A DNA stretch of 64,000 bases, from NCBI RefSeq assembly GCF_023242365.1, contig NZ_JALLIX010000030.1, forward strand, positions 16,785-80,784. Reading direction: 5' to 3'. Under the pieces are notes generated by a model. That model searched no databases and was not told the origin of the DNA. It saw nothing but the letters and a program-made list of their open reading frames with translations. The translations under genes and the position numbers were made by a program. The DNA is from Pseudomonas sp. MWU13-2100 (GTDB taxonomy: Bacteria; Pseudomonadota; Gammaproteobacteria; Pseudomonadales; Pseudomonadaceae). This document shows, in pieces, positions 1 through 7,583 of the stretch. Within the stretch, counting starts at the first letter, position 1. Every line of letters starts with the position of its first letter.

Positions 1-762
1 ATGGGCGATCTTGTCCATGTCGCGGATCAGTTGGTTCGGTTCGAGAAAGGAGTTGTTGGTAAAGTAGTGGCATTCGATTCGGGCAATCGACAGCGCGCGC
101 TGCGGCTCGGAGAAGCGGTCGACCACCAGCGGGTTCGGGCGCAGGGTCGCGGTACGGCCTTCCCACAGGGACCAGGCCTTGGCCGCGTGCATCTGGGCGA
201 TCTGGTCGTTGCCGGTCAGACGCTTGTGGAACGCGTTGAGCAGGTCGTCGCGTTCATCCAGCGGGATCGGCGCCATGTAGTCCTGCCAGTAATCCGGGAA
301 CAAGCGGCTGGCACCGCTCTGGTAGAGCCATTCAACGTCCTGTGGCCGGGCCAGGAAAACCCCGCGCAGGATCAGCCCGTGGACCCGTTCCGCGTGGGTC
401 TGGGCGTAGGCCAGGGCCAGCGTCGAGCCCCAGGAACCGCCGAACAGCAGCCATTTCTCAATCCCCAGGTGCTGGCGAATCCGCTCAAGGTCGGCCACCA
501 GGTCCCAGGTGGTGTTGTTCTCCAGGCTCGCGTGGGGGGTCGAGCGCCCGCAACCACGCTGGTCGAAGGTAACGATGCGAAACAGGTTGGGGTCGAAATA
601 GCAGCGGCTCTGGGCATCGCAACCGGCTCCCGGTCCTCCGTGGATGAAGACCACCGGCAAACCTTCCGGCGAACCGCTCTCATCGACATACAGCACATGC
701 GTTTCATCCACGGCCAGATCGTGCCGGGCGTAGGGTTTGATCTGCGGGTACAAAGTCTGCAT
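1..762 (-). CDS. pip: Proline iminopeptidase, C-terminal part cut by window edge
   Basis: Cytoplasmic alpha/beta-hydrolase that removes N-terminal proline from peptides. The ATG at 762 opens a protein starting MQTLYPQIKPYARHDL. The oxyanion-region motif HGGPGAGC is near residue 42 and the nucleophile elbow GGSWGS near residue 110, both hallmarks of peptidase family S33. 254 codons are visible of a family length of about 320, so the Asp/His end of the triad lies outside the window. It is divergent from the gene at 1036 with a 273 bp gap. The family call is firm because both motifs and the N-terminus match; only the 3' end is unseen. Confidence 0.93.
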   Translation of the reverse strand, partial: MQTLYPQIKPYARHDLAVDETHVLYVDESGSPEGLPVVFIHGGPGAGCDAQSRCYFDPNLFRIVTFDQRGCGRSTPHASLENNTTWDLVADLERIRQHLGIEKWLLFGGSWGSTLALAYAQTHAERVHGLILRGVFLARPQDVEWLYQSGASRLFPDYWQDYMAPIPLDERDDLLNAFHKRLTGNDQIAQMHAAKAWSLWEGRTATLRPNPLVVDRFSEPQRALSIARIECHYFTNNSFLEPNQLIRDMDKIAH

Positions 763-1035
763 CACGCGCTCCGTAGGGGGTCGAGGTCATCCCTGATGGG
801 GACTTCATATTATTCTGCCGTTCGGCATCATAAACCCGAAACGCGGAATCGGCATGCCCTTGTCAAAAGCCCGGGCGCACAGGCGCATTTGTCACGCGCG
901 CCCTTCCGTCGGATGCTGCCTAGCCATTTGGTCAGTGTTCAAGTCGGCCCGATAAACGCTTCAATAGCCAAGTCACGTAGAACGGCAGGAGCCGTTCTGC
1001 CGGGGTATCCGTGCAAAAGTGAAAGGGAGTTTCCA

Positions 1036-1956
1036 ATGCAGCAAGACTATTTGCCGGGCCTGCTGTCCTACCCGGAGAAGGCCATCATCCTCGCTGACAA
1101 CGAAATGTTTATCCGCGCCCTCTCCGAACTGGGGCTCGACGCCGCCGTCGTCGACTCCACAGAACCGCTGCCGGCGCACAGCCTGGTGTTTTCCTTTACC
1201 CACCAGGGCGCCCGGCAATTCTATGAGCGCGCGGCCAGGACCCGGGACAAGCAAAGCATCCTCTGCCCGCTGCATGCTTTCGATTCGGGCCTGGACAATG
1301 CGCTGTACAGCCTGATGCTGTTATTGCGCAGCGATTTCGCCGACTGCCTGCGGCGCCAGCGCGACTACCTCAAGCTGTTGAGCCGGCACCAACGTCTGCA
1401 TCTGGCCGGCGAAGGTTCGCGGGCCGACGTCTGGTTGAAAAGCCGCTCGGCCCCTTACGTCACGACCCGCGACGAAATCAGCAACTCATTCGTGCTGTCC
1501 GTCTCGGAGTTGTTCGAAGTGCATTACGCGCATATGCGCCCGGACAGTCCCGATCTCTTTCAATTGAACGGTATCCTGCGCATCAGCGGCCTGCTGACGT
1601 CCCAGGGCCGCTGCAGGACGCCGCTGGCCAGCGGCGTCGACGAACAGTTGCTGGCGCTGACCCAACGTGTCGCCCGGCACCAGGCCTGGCTGCATATCGA
1701 ATACAACCAGGTGCGCTCATTCAAGGTCGCCGGGCAGGAATATGCCGGCCTGCTGGCGCGGACCGCGGGCGACAGGGGGCTGTACCTGAGCGAGTTCGCC
1801 ATCGGCGTCAACGACACCATCGGGCCGAACATCAACTACAGCCACAACTCGCCGCTGAACGAAGGTGTCAGCGGCGTGCATGTGGGCCTGGGGGACGGCG
1901 CCAGCGGTTATCACATCGACTTCCTGAGTCCAGGGGTCGAGGTGCACCCGGGATGA
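1036..1956 (+). CDS. Unrecognised protein with aminopeptidase (M29)-like C-terminal segment
   Basis: 306-residue protein starting MQQDYLPGLLSYPEKA. An AGGGAG ribosome site eight or so bases upstream fixes this start; the same frame is open to the window start but only as antisense to pip. No signal peptide or membrane segment is seen. The C-terminal 60 residues (SEFAIGVNDTIG, SPLNEGVSGVHVGLGDG, GYHIDFL) recall the metal-binding end of M29 aminopeptidases and NicX-like dioxygenases, where the pattern is a E-F-x-I-G run followed by H-x-G-L-G and H-x-D. The N-terminal half is not recognised. It stands alone between pip and the end of the hut operon. Function is unknown; the M29 resemblance is an inference from short motifs. 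Confidence 0.75.
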   Translation: MQQDYLPGLLSYPEKAIILADNEMFIRALSELGLDAAVVDSTEPLPAHSLVFSFTHQGARQFYERAARTRDKQSILCPLHAFDSGLDNALYSLMLLLRSDFADCLRRQRDYLKLLSRHQRLHLAGEGSRADVWLKSRSAPYVTTRDEISNSFVLSVSELFEVHYAHMRPDSPDLFQLNGILRISGLLTSQGRCRTPLASGVDEQLLALTQRVARHQAWLHIEYNQVRSFKVAGQEYAGLLARTAGDRGLYLSEFAIGVNDTIGPNINYSHNSPLNEGVSGVHVGLGDGASGYHIDFLSPGVEVHPG

Positions 1957-1962
1957 CACCAA

Positions 1963-2052
1963 CCTGTAGGCGCTGGGTTGCCAGCGATGAGGCCCGCAAC
2001 GACGGTGCAAGCCTCAAGGGCACCATCGCCGGCAAGCCGACTCCCACAAGGA
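1963..2052. repeat. REP-type element
   Basis: Imperfect inverted pair with arms around CCAGCGATGAGG and CATCGCCGGCAAGCC, ending ACTCCCACAAGG. It lies between the convergent ends of the gene at 1036 and hutG, the usual position of Pseudomonas REP elements. Confidence 0.6.
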
Positions 2053-2087
2053 TCGCCTTACACCCCAAAGGCCATGTAACCGGGGTT

Positions 2088-2891
2088 TCAGCGCCCGTAG
2101 TGCTCGCGGCCCCAGGCCAGCAGGCCTTGCAGCAGCTCCTTGAGCACCACCCGGGTCGGTTCCGCCAGGTCGCTGCGGTAGTTGAACGGTTCAAACTCTT
2201 CCATATAGGTGCACTGCCCCAGTTCGAGCTGCACCGCGTGGATGTCCTGCGCCGGGTCACCATAGTGACGGGTGATATGCCCGCCCTTGAAGCGCCCGTT
2301 CAGCACATGGCTGTAGGCCAGATGCCCGGCGCAGATGCCTTCCAGGCGCGCCGCCAGTAGCGGGTCGCAGCTGGCGCCATTGAAGGTACCCAGATTGAAG
2401 TCCGGCAGCTTGCCGTCGAACAGGTGCGGGATCACCGAGCGGATCGAGTGGGCGTCGAACAGCAAGGCATAGCCGAACTCGGCCTTGAGCCGCGCCAGCT
2501 CCTGTTGCAGGGTCTGGTGATACGGCGTCCAGATCTGCTCCAGGTAGCTGGCCCGCTCCGCAGCCGACGGCACCTGGCCCTCGACGAACAACGGCACGCC
2601 ATCGAACAGGGTCGCCGGGTACAGGCCGGTGGTCGCACCGACATACAGCGGCTTGTCGTCGGACGGCCGGTTCAGGTCGATGACAAACCGCGAATAACCG
2701 GCCGCCAGGGTACTGGCGCCCAGCTCGGCGGCAAAATCATAGAGTCGCGGGATGTGCCAGTCGGTATCCGGCAGGCTTTGCGCTTCAGGGATCAACCCGG
2801 CCTTGACCGCCGGGGTCAGTTGCAGACCGGCATGGGGCATGCTGATCAACAGCGGCACGCGACCTTGTTTGAAACTCAGAACGTTATCCAC
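2088..2891 (-). CDS. hutG: N-formylglutamate deformylase
   Basis: Last step of the five-step histidine pathway: hydrolyses N-formyl-L-glutamate to glutamate and formate. 267 residues, the usual length. Recognisable N-formylglutamate amidohydrolase signatures are PLLISMPHAG (residues 13-22), LPDTDWHIPRLYDFA, FVIDLNRPSDDKPLY, LLFDAHSIRS and GGHITRHYGDP, with His/Asp/Glu candidates for metal binding. It is the distal gene of the hut operon, 11 bp after hutI. It pairs functionally with hutF at the other end of the locus; together they replace the single-step HutG formiminoglutamase of enteric bacteria. Confidence 0.95.
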   Translation of the reverse strand: MDNVLSFKQGRVPLLISMPHAGLQLTPAVKAGLIPEAQSLPDTDWHIPRLYDFAAELGASTLAAGYSRFVIDLNRPSDDKPLYVGATTGLYPATLFDGVPLFVEGQVPSAAERASYLEQIWTPYHQTLQQELARLKAEFGYALLFDAHSIRSVIPHLFDGKLPDFNLGTFNGASCDPLLAARLEGICAGHLAYSHVLNGRFKGGHITRHYGDPAQDIHAVQLELGQCTYMEEFEPFNYRSDLAEPTRVVLKELLQGLLAWGREHYGR

Positions 2892-2902
2892 AGGACAATC
2901 TC

Positions 2903-4108
2903 CTAGATCAGTACTTCGACACCATGGCGCACCACGCGCTTGCTCAGGTCACCACCCAGCCAGTAGGCCAGGTCCGCCGGCCGCTCGATCTGCCAGGCGA
3001 CGAAGTCCGCGACCTTGCCGATCTCCAGCGAACCGTGGGTGGCGCCCATGCCCAGCGCGGTGGCGGCATGCTGGGTGACACCGGCCAGGGCTTCTTCCGG
3101 GGTCATGCGGAACAGGGTGCAGGCCATGTTCAACATCAGCCGCAGGGACAGTGCTGGCGAGGTGCCGGGGTTGAGGTCGCTGGCGATGGCCATCTTCACC
3201 CCGTGCTTGCGCAGGGCATCCATCGGCGGCAACCGGGTTTCGCGCAAAAAGTAGAATGCCCCGGGCAGCAGCACCGCAACGGTACCGGCGGCGGCCATGG
3301 CGATGGCATCCTCTTCGGTCATGAATTCCAGGTGGTCCGCCGACAGCGCCTGGTAACGCGCCGCCAGGCTCGAACCGTGTAGCGATGAAAGCTGCTCGGC
3401 ATGCAGCTTGACCGGCAAGCCCAGTTGCTGCGCAACCTTGAACACTCGCTCGACCTGGGCCGGGGAAAACGCCAGGTATTCACAGAAGGCATCCACCGCA
3501 TCCACCAGGCCTTCGGCGGCCAGGGCTGGGAGCATCTCGGCGCAGATATGCTCGATATAGTCATCGGCGCGCCCGCTATATTCCGGCGGCAAGGCATGGG
3601 CCGCCAGGCAGGTGCTGCGCACACTGACCGGAAGCTCGGCGCCGAGGCGGCGAATCACCTTGAGGATCTTGCGTTCGCTGTCCAGGTCCAGGCCATAGCC
3701 GGACTTGATCTCGACGCTGGTCACACCGTCGCGCAGCAGGCAGCTCAGGCGTTGCCGGGCACTGGCGAACAGCTCGTCCTCGCTGGCGGCACGGGTCGCC
3801 CGCACGGTGCTGGCAATCCCGCCACCGGCGGCGGCGATTTCGGCATAACTCACACCCTGCAGGCGCTGCTCGAACTCACCGCTGCGGTTGCCGCCGAACA
3901 CCGTGTGGGTGTGGCAATCGATCAACCCCGGCGTGACCCAGGCCCCTTCCAAGTCATTGATCTGTGGATAATCCGCCGCCGGCAGTTCGGCCCGCGGGCC
4001 GATCCACTCGATCGTCGACGCCACGGTCACGATGGCGGCATCCTCGATGATCGAGTAGCTGCCTTGCGCCATGCTTGCAACGTGACAGTTCTGCCAAAGC
4101 GTTTTCAT
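2903..4108 (-). CDS. hutI: Imidazolonepropionase
   Basis: Third step: opens the ring of 4-imidazolone-5-propionate to N-formimino-L-glutamate. 401 residues, typical for the amidohydrolase-superfamily HutI. Visible metal and substrate motifs: CHTHTVFGGNR (the HxH pair, about residue 70), VKLHAEQLS and IASDLNPGTSP (the conserved Asp). It lies between hutT (20 bp upstream) and hutG (11 bp downstream), in one transcription unit. Confidence 0.96.
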   Translation of the reverse strand: MKTLWQNCHVASMAQGSYSIIEDAAIVTVASTIEWIGPRAELPAADYPQINDLEGAWVTPGLIDCHTHTVFGGNRSGEFEQRLQGVSYAEIAAAGGGIASTVRATRAASEDELFASARQRLSCLLRDGVTSVEIKSGYGLDLDSERKILKVIRRLGAELPVSVRSTCLAAHALPPEYSGRADDYIEHICAEMLPALAAEGLVDAVDAFCEYLAFSPAQVERVFKVAQQLGLPVKLHAEQLSSLHGSSLAARYQALSADHLEFMTEEDAIAMAAAGTVAVLLPGAFYFLRETRLPPMDALRKHGVKMAIASDLNPGTSPALSLRLMLNMACTLFRMTPEEALAGVTQHAATALGMGATHGSLEIGKVADFVAWQIERPADLAYWLGGDLSKRVVRHGVEVLI

Positions 4109-4128
4109 CCGGGGCCTCCGTTAGGTTA

Positions 4129-5535
4129 TCAATGAGACAAAGCAGGTTCTTGCTCGGTGCGCGCGACCTGGACCGCCGTCGGCTTGACCCAGACCTGGTA
4201 GGCCAGCACCAGCAGGCCGATCCAGATCGCACCGACGATCAGCGCCGGCCGGGTGTCGGGGAAATAGCCCAGAACGCCGAAGATAAACACCATGAAGGCA
4301 ATCGCCGCCATCGGCGCATAGGGCCAGAACGGTACCGGGAATTTCAGTTGCGCGGCCTCTGCACGGCTCATGGAACGACGCATGGCTACCTGGGTGATCA
4401 GGATCATGATCCACACCCACACGGTAGCGAAGGTGGCGATGGAAGCGATCAGCAGGAACACGTCTTCCGGGATCAGGTAGTTGAGCAGCACGCCCAGCAG
4501 CAGCGCGGCGGCCATGACCAGCACGGTCATCCACGGCACCCCGGCGCGGGACAGCTTGGCGAAGCCTTTGGGCGCATGGCCTTGCTGGGCCAGGCCGTAC
4601 ATCATGCGCCCGGCGCCGAAAATATCACTGTTGATGGCGGAGATCGCCGCCGAGATCACCACGATATTGAGGATAGTCGCCGCCGAGCCGATCCCCAGGT
4701 TCTGGAAGATCTGCACGAACGGACTGCCCTGGTTGCCGATCTGCTGCCACGGGTAGAGGGACATCAGCACGAACAGGGTCAGCACGTAGAACAGCAGGAT
4801 ACGCAGCGGCACCGCGTTGATCGCCTTGGGGATCACCCGTTGCGGGTCCTGGGCCTCACCAGCGGTGACGCCGATGATCTCGATGCCGCCGAAGGCGAAC
4901 ATGACCACCGCGAACGAGGCGATCATCCCGGCCGCGCCGTTGGGCATGAAGCCGCCGTTGCTCCAGAGGTTGCCGATGCCGACGCTCGCCGAGGGCGTGG
5001 CCGTGCTGATGCCGAAGAACAGGATGCCGAAACCGCCGAGGATCATCGCGACAATGGCACTGACCTTGAGCAACGACAGCCAGAACTCCATTTCACCGAA
5101 GACCTTGACGGTGCACAGGTTCAGGGCGCCGATGAAGAAGACGACGCCGAGGACCCAGATCCAGCGATCGACGTCGGGAAACCAGAAGCCCATATAGATG
5201 CCGAAGGCGGTGACATCGGCCAGGCCGACGATAACCATCTCGAACGCATAGGTCCAACCGAGGATAAAACCGGAACGGGGACCGATGTAGGTGCTGGCGT
5301 AGTGGCCGAAGGAGCCTGCGACCGGATCGTGCACGGCCATTTCGCCAAGAGCGCGCATGACCATGAACACCGCGGCGCCGCCGATCAGGTAGGCCAGCAG
5401 CACGGCCGGACCGGCCATCTGGATCGCCGAGGCGGAACCGTAGAACAGCCCGGTGCCGATAGCGGACCCCAGGGCCATGAAGCGAATATGTCGGGCCGAA
5501 AGCCCGCGTTTCAAACCTTTGACTTGCTGTTGCAT
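4129..5535 (-). CDS. hutT: APC-family amino-acid permease, likely histidine transporter HutT
   Basis: 468-residue inner-membrane permease with about 12 hydrophobic segments. The N-terminus GLSARHIRFMALGSAIGTGLF is the APC/AAT-family signature (TM1 with the G-S-A-I-G-T-G substrate-binding kink); EMAVHDPVAGSFGHYAS and AFGGIEIIG are also family-typical. Its place between hutH and hutI points to histidine import (called HutTh in published P. fluorescens work). A proline-specific permease is the nearest alternative by sequence, but the context favours histidine. A 400 bp gap holding tandem REP elements separates it from hutH. Confidence 0.85.
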   Translation of the reverse strand: MQQQVKGLKRGLSARHIRFMALGSAIGTGLFYGSASAIQMAGPAVLLAYLIGGAAVFMVMRALGEMAVHDPVAGSFGHYASTYIGPRSGFILGWTYAFEMVIVGLADVTAFGIYMGFWFPDVDRWIWVLGVVFFIGALNLCTVKVFGEMEFWLSLLKVSAIVAMILGGFGILFFGISTATPSASVGIGNLWSNGGFMPNGAAGMIASFAVVMFAFGGIEIIGVTAGEAQDPQRVIPKAINAVPLRILLFYVLTLFVLMSLYPWQQIGNQGSPFVQIFQNLGIGSAATILNIVVISAAISAINSDIFGAGRMMYGLAQQGHAPKGFAKLSRAGVPWMTVLVMAAALLLGVLLNYLIPEDVFLLIASIATFATVWVWIMILITQVAMRRSMSRAEAAQLKFPVPFWPYAPMAAIAFMVFIFGVLGYFPDTRPALIVGAIWIGLLVLAYQVWVKPTAVQVARTEQEPALSH

Positions 5536-5714
5536 TGCTCGTCCTTAATTATTCTTATCGGTAAAACTCGATGAGAATCAGACTGATGGCGAGTGTCTTG
5601 CGGCCACCCGGCCGCAAAAGGGGTCGCAGAGTACCCAACCCGGCACGCGCAGGCAAAACGCATCTGCCGGGTGGTGCCTCCCGGAGCGAACACCCCTGCC
5701 AAGCCGATCGCCGA

Positions 5715-5865
5715 ACCTGTGGGAGCGGAGCTTGCCCGCGAAGCTTTTAGCGATCTCGCGAGCCCCTTCGCGGGCGCAGAACCTGTGGGAGCGGAGCTTG
5801 CCCGCGAAGCTTTTAGCGATCTCGCGGGCCCCTTCGCGGGCAAGCTCCGCTCCCACACAAGCTCC
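5715..5865. repeat. Tandem REP cluster inside the hut operon
   Basis: Two direct copies of a REP unit, starting at 5715 and 5781 (period 66), followed by an inverted partner ending near 5860 (GCAAGCTCCGCTCCCACAC). Each unit carries GTGGGAGCGGAGCTTGCCCG then GAAGCTTTTAGCGATCTCGC. The cluster occupies the gap between hutH and hutT (5536-5935). Nothing else is recognised in that gap, and small reading frames running through it are repeat artefacts. Confidence 0.9.
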
Positions 5866-5935
5866 GTTCCTACACAAGCAGCATTCCACAGGGCAGTTAT
5901 GCGTTCCTCGCCCCCAGTCTGTTCTCAGGCAACGC

Positions 5936-7474
5936 TTACAGGCTTGGCAGCAACTTCGCCGGGACCAGCGCATTCAGGCAACGGGAAGCCAGTAACTCAC
6001 TGGCCGCCTCGATATCCGGCGCGAAGAAACGGTCCTTCTCGTAATACGCCACCTGCTCGCGCAAGGTCGCCCGTGCGGTTTCCAGGGTTGGCGAGGTTTT
6101 CAGGCCATTGCGCAGGTCCAGCCCCTGGCAAGCCGCCAGCCATTCCACAGCCAGAATTCCACGGGTGTTTTCAGCCATTTCCCACAGACGCTTGCCAGCC
6201 GCCGGCGCCATCGACACATGGTCTTCCTGGTTGGCGGAGGTCGGCAGGCTGTCGACGCTATGTGGGTGCGCCAGGGCCTTGTTTTCGCTGGCCAGGGCCG
6301 CGGCGGTCACCTGGGCGATCATGAAGCCGGAGTTGACGCCGCCATTGGCCACCAGGAACGGCGGCAGTTGCGACATGTGCTTGTCCATCATCAGCGAGAT
6401 GCGACGCTCGCTCAGGGAACCGATTTCGGCAATCGCCAACGCCAGGTTGTCGGCGGCCATGGCCACCGGCTCGGCGTGGAAGTTGCCGCCCGAGATCACA
6501 TCGCCTTCGGCAGCGAACACCAGCGGGTTGTCGGACACCGCGTTGGCTTCGATCACCAGCACTTCGGCGGCCTGGCGGAACTGGGTCAGGCAGGCGCCCA
6601 TGACCTGTGGCTGGCAGCGCAGGGAGTACGGGTCCTGGACCTTCTCGCAGTTCTCGTGGGAGTCGGACACTTCGCTGCGCTCGCCCAACAGATGGCGATA
6701 GGCGGCAGCGGCATCGATCTGGCCATGTTGCCCACGGGCGGCATGGATCCGCGGGTCGAACGGCGAACGCGAACCCAATACCGCTTCAACGGTCAGCGCA
6801 CCGCTGACCAGGGCGCCGGCGAACAGGTCCTCGCCTTCGAACAAACCACGCAGGGCATAGGCGGTGGACACCTGGGTACCGTTGAGCAGCGCCAGGCCTT
6901 CCTTCGCGGCCAGGGTCAGCGGTTGCAGGCCGGCCTGTTTCAGCGCGGCGTGGGCGTCCAGCCATTCGCCCTTGTAGCGGGCCTTGCCTTCACCCAGCAA
7001 CACCAGGGACATATGGGCCAGCGGCGCGAGGTCGCCGGAAGCACCGACCGAACCTTTCAGCGGAATGTGCGGATAGACCTCGGCATTGATCAGGGCGATC
7101 AGCGCGTCGATCACCTGGCGGCGAATCCCGGAGAAACCACGGCTCAGGCTGTTGACCTTGAGCACCATGATCAGCCGTACCAGATCATCGCTGATCGGCA
7201 CGCCGACACCGGCGGCATGGGACAGCACCAGGGAGCGCTGGAGGTTTTCCAGGTCTTCGCTGGCGATCCGGGTCGAGGCCAGCAGGCCGAAACCGGTGTT
7301 GATGCCGTAGGCGGTGCGATTCTCGGCGAGGATCTGCTCGACGCAGGCCACACTGGCTTCGATCTGTGCCGAGGCACTGTGGTCGAGGGTCAGTTTCACC
7401 GGCTGCTGATAGATGGCGCGCAGTTGGGCCAGGCTCAGTTGGCCGGGAATCAGGTTCAAAGCGGTCACATTCAT
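5936..7474 (-). CDS. hutH: Histidine ammonia-lyase (histidase)
   Basis: First step: non-oxidative deamination of L-histidine to trans-urocanate and ammonia. 512 residues starting MNVTALNLIPGQLSL. The MIO-forming triad is intact in GSVGASGDLAPLAH (Ala145-Ser146-Gly147). Other catalytic positions are present with a +3 offset from the P. putida enzyme: Tyr56, His86, Asn198 (LNGT), Gln280 and Tyr283-Arg286 (QDPYSLR), Phe332 (NFHAEP) and the NQEDHVS glutamate. This is therefore the catalytically competent copy of the two HAL-family genes here (HutH2 in P. fluorescens nomenclature). Confidence 0.97.
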   Translation of the reverse strand: MNVTALNLIPGQLSLAQLRAIYQQPVKLTLDHSASAQIEASVACVEQILAENRTAYGINTGFGLLASTRIASEDLENLQRSLVLSHAAGVGVPISDDLVRLIMVLKVNSLSRGFSGIRRQVIDALIALINAEVYPHIPLKGSVGASGDLAPLAHMSLVLLGEGKARYKGEWLDAHAALKQAGLQPLTLAAKEGLALLNGTQVSTAYALRGLFEGEDLFAGALVSGALTVEAVLGSRSPFDPRIHAARGQHGQIDAAAAYRHLLGERSEVSDSHENCEKVQDPYSLRCQPQVMGACLTQFRQAAEVLVIEANAVSDNPLVFAAEGDVISGGNFHAEPVAMAADNLALAIAEIGSLSERRISLMMDKHMSQLPPFLVANGGVNSGFMIAQVTAAALASENKALAHPHSVDSLPTSANQEDHVSMAPAAGKRLWEMAENTRGILAVEWLAACQGLDLRNGLKTSPTLETARATLREQVAYYEKDRFFAPDIEAASELLASRCLNALVPAKLLPSL

Positions 7475-7530
7475 GCTCCTTTTGAGAGTTTTATTAACTA
7501 CCAGACGCTCCGGAAGCTTCCGTTATCCGT

Positions 7531-7557
7531 CGCCGCCGGCTTTTTGAGCCGGTGGCG
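7531..7557. other. Intercistronic stem-loop between the two HAL genes
   Basis: Eleven-base arms CGCCGCCGGCT (7531-7541) and AGCCGGTGGCG (7547-7557) pair with one G-T and a five-base loop. There is no U tract on the minus-strand transcript, so an mRNA stabilising or processing element is more likely than a terminator. Function is inferred. Confidence 0.5.
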
Positions 7558-7583
7558 CCTTGGCACGCTGGTTATTCGTGGAA

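Noticed and set aside
1..1035. Upstream extension of the 1036 gene to the window start
   Set aside because: This part is antisense to pip; the ribosome site and family-like start are at 1036.
5593..6324. Plus-strand frames running through the REP cluster
   Set aside because: Repeated RASSAPT/VGAELAREA peptides are translations of REP DNA, seen at every REP site in the window.
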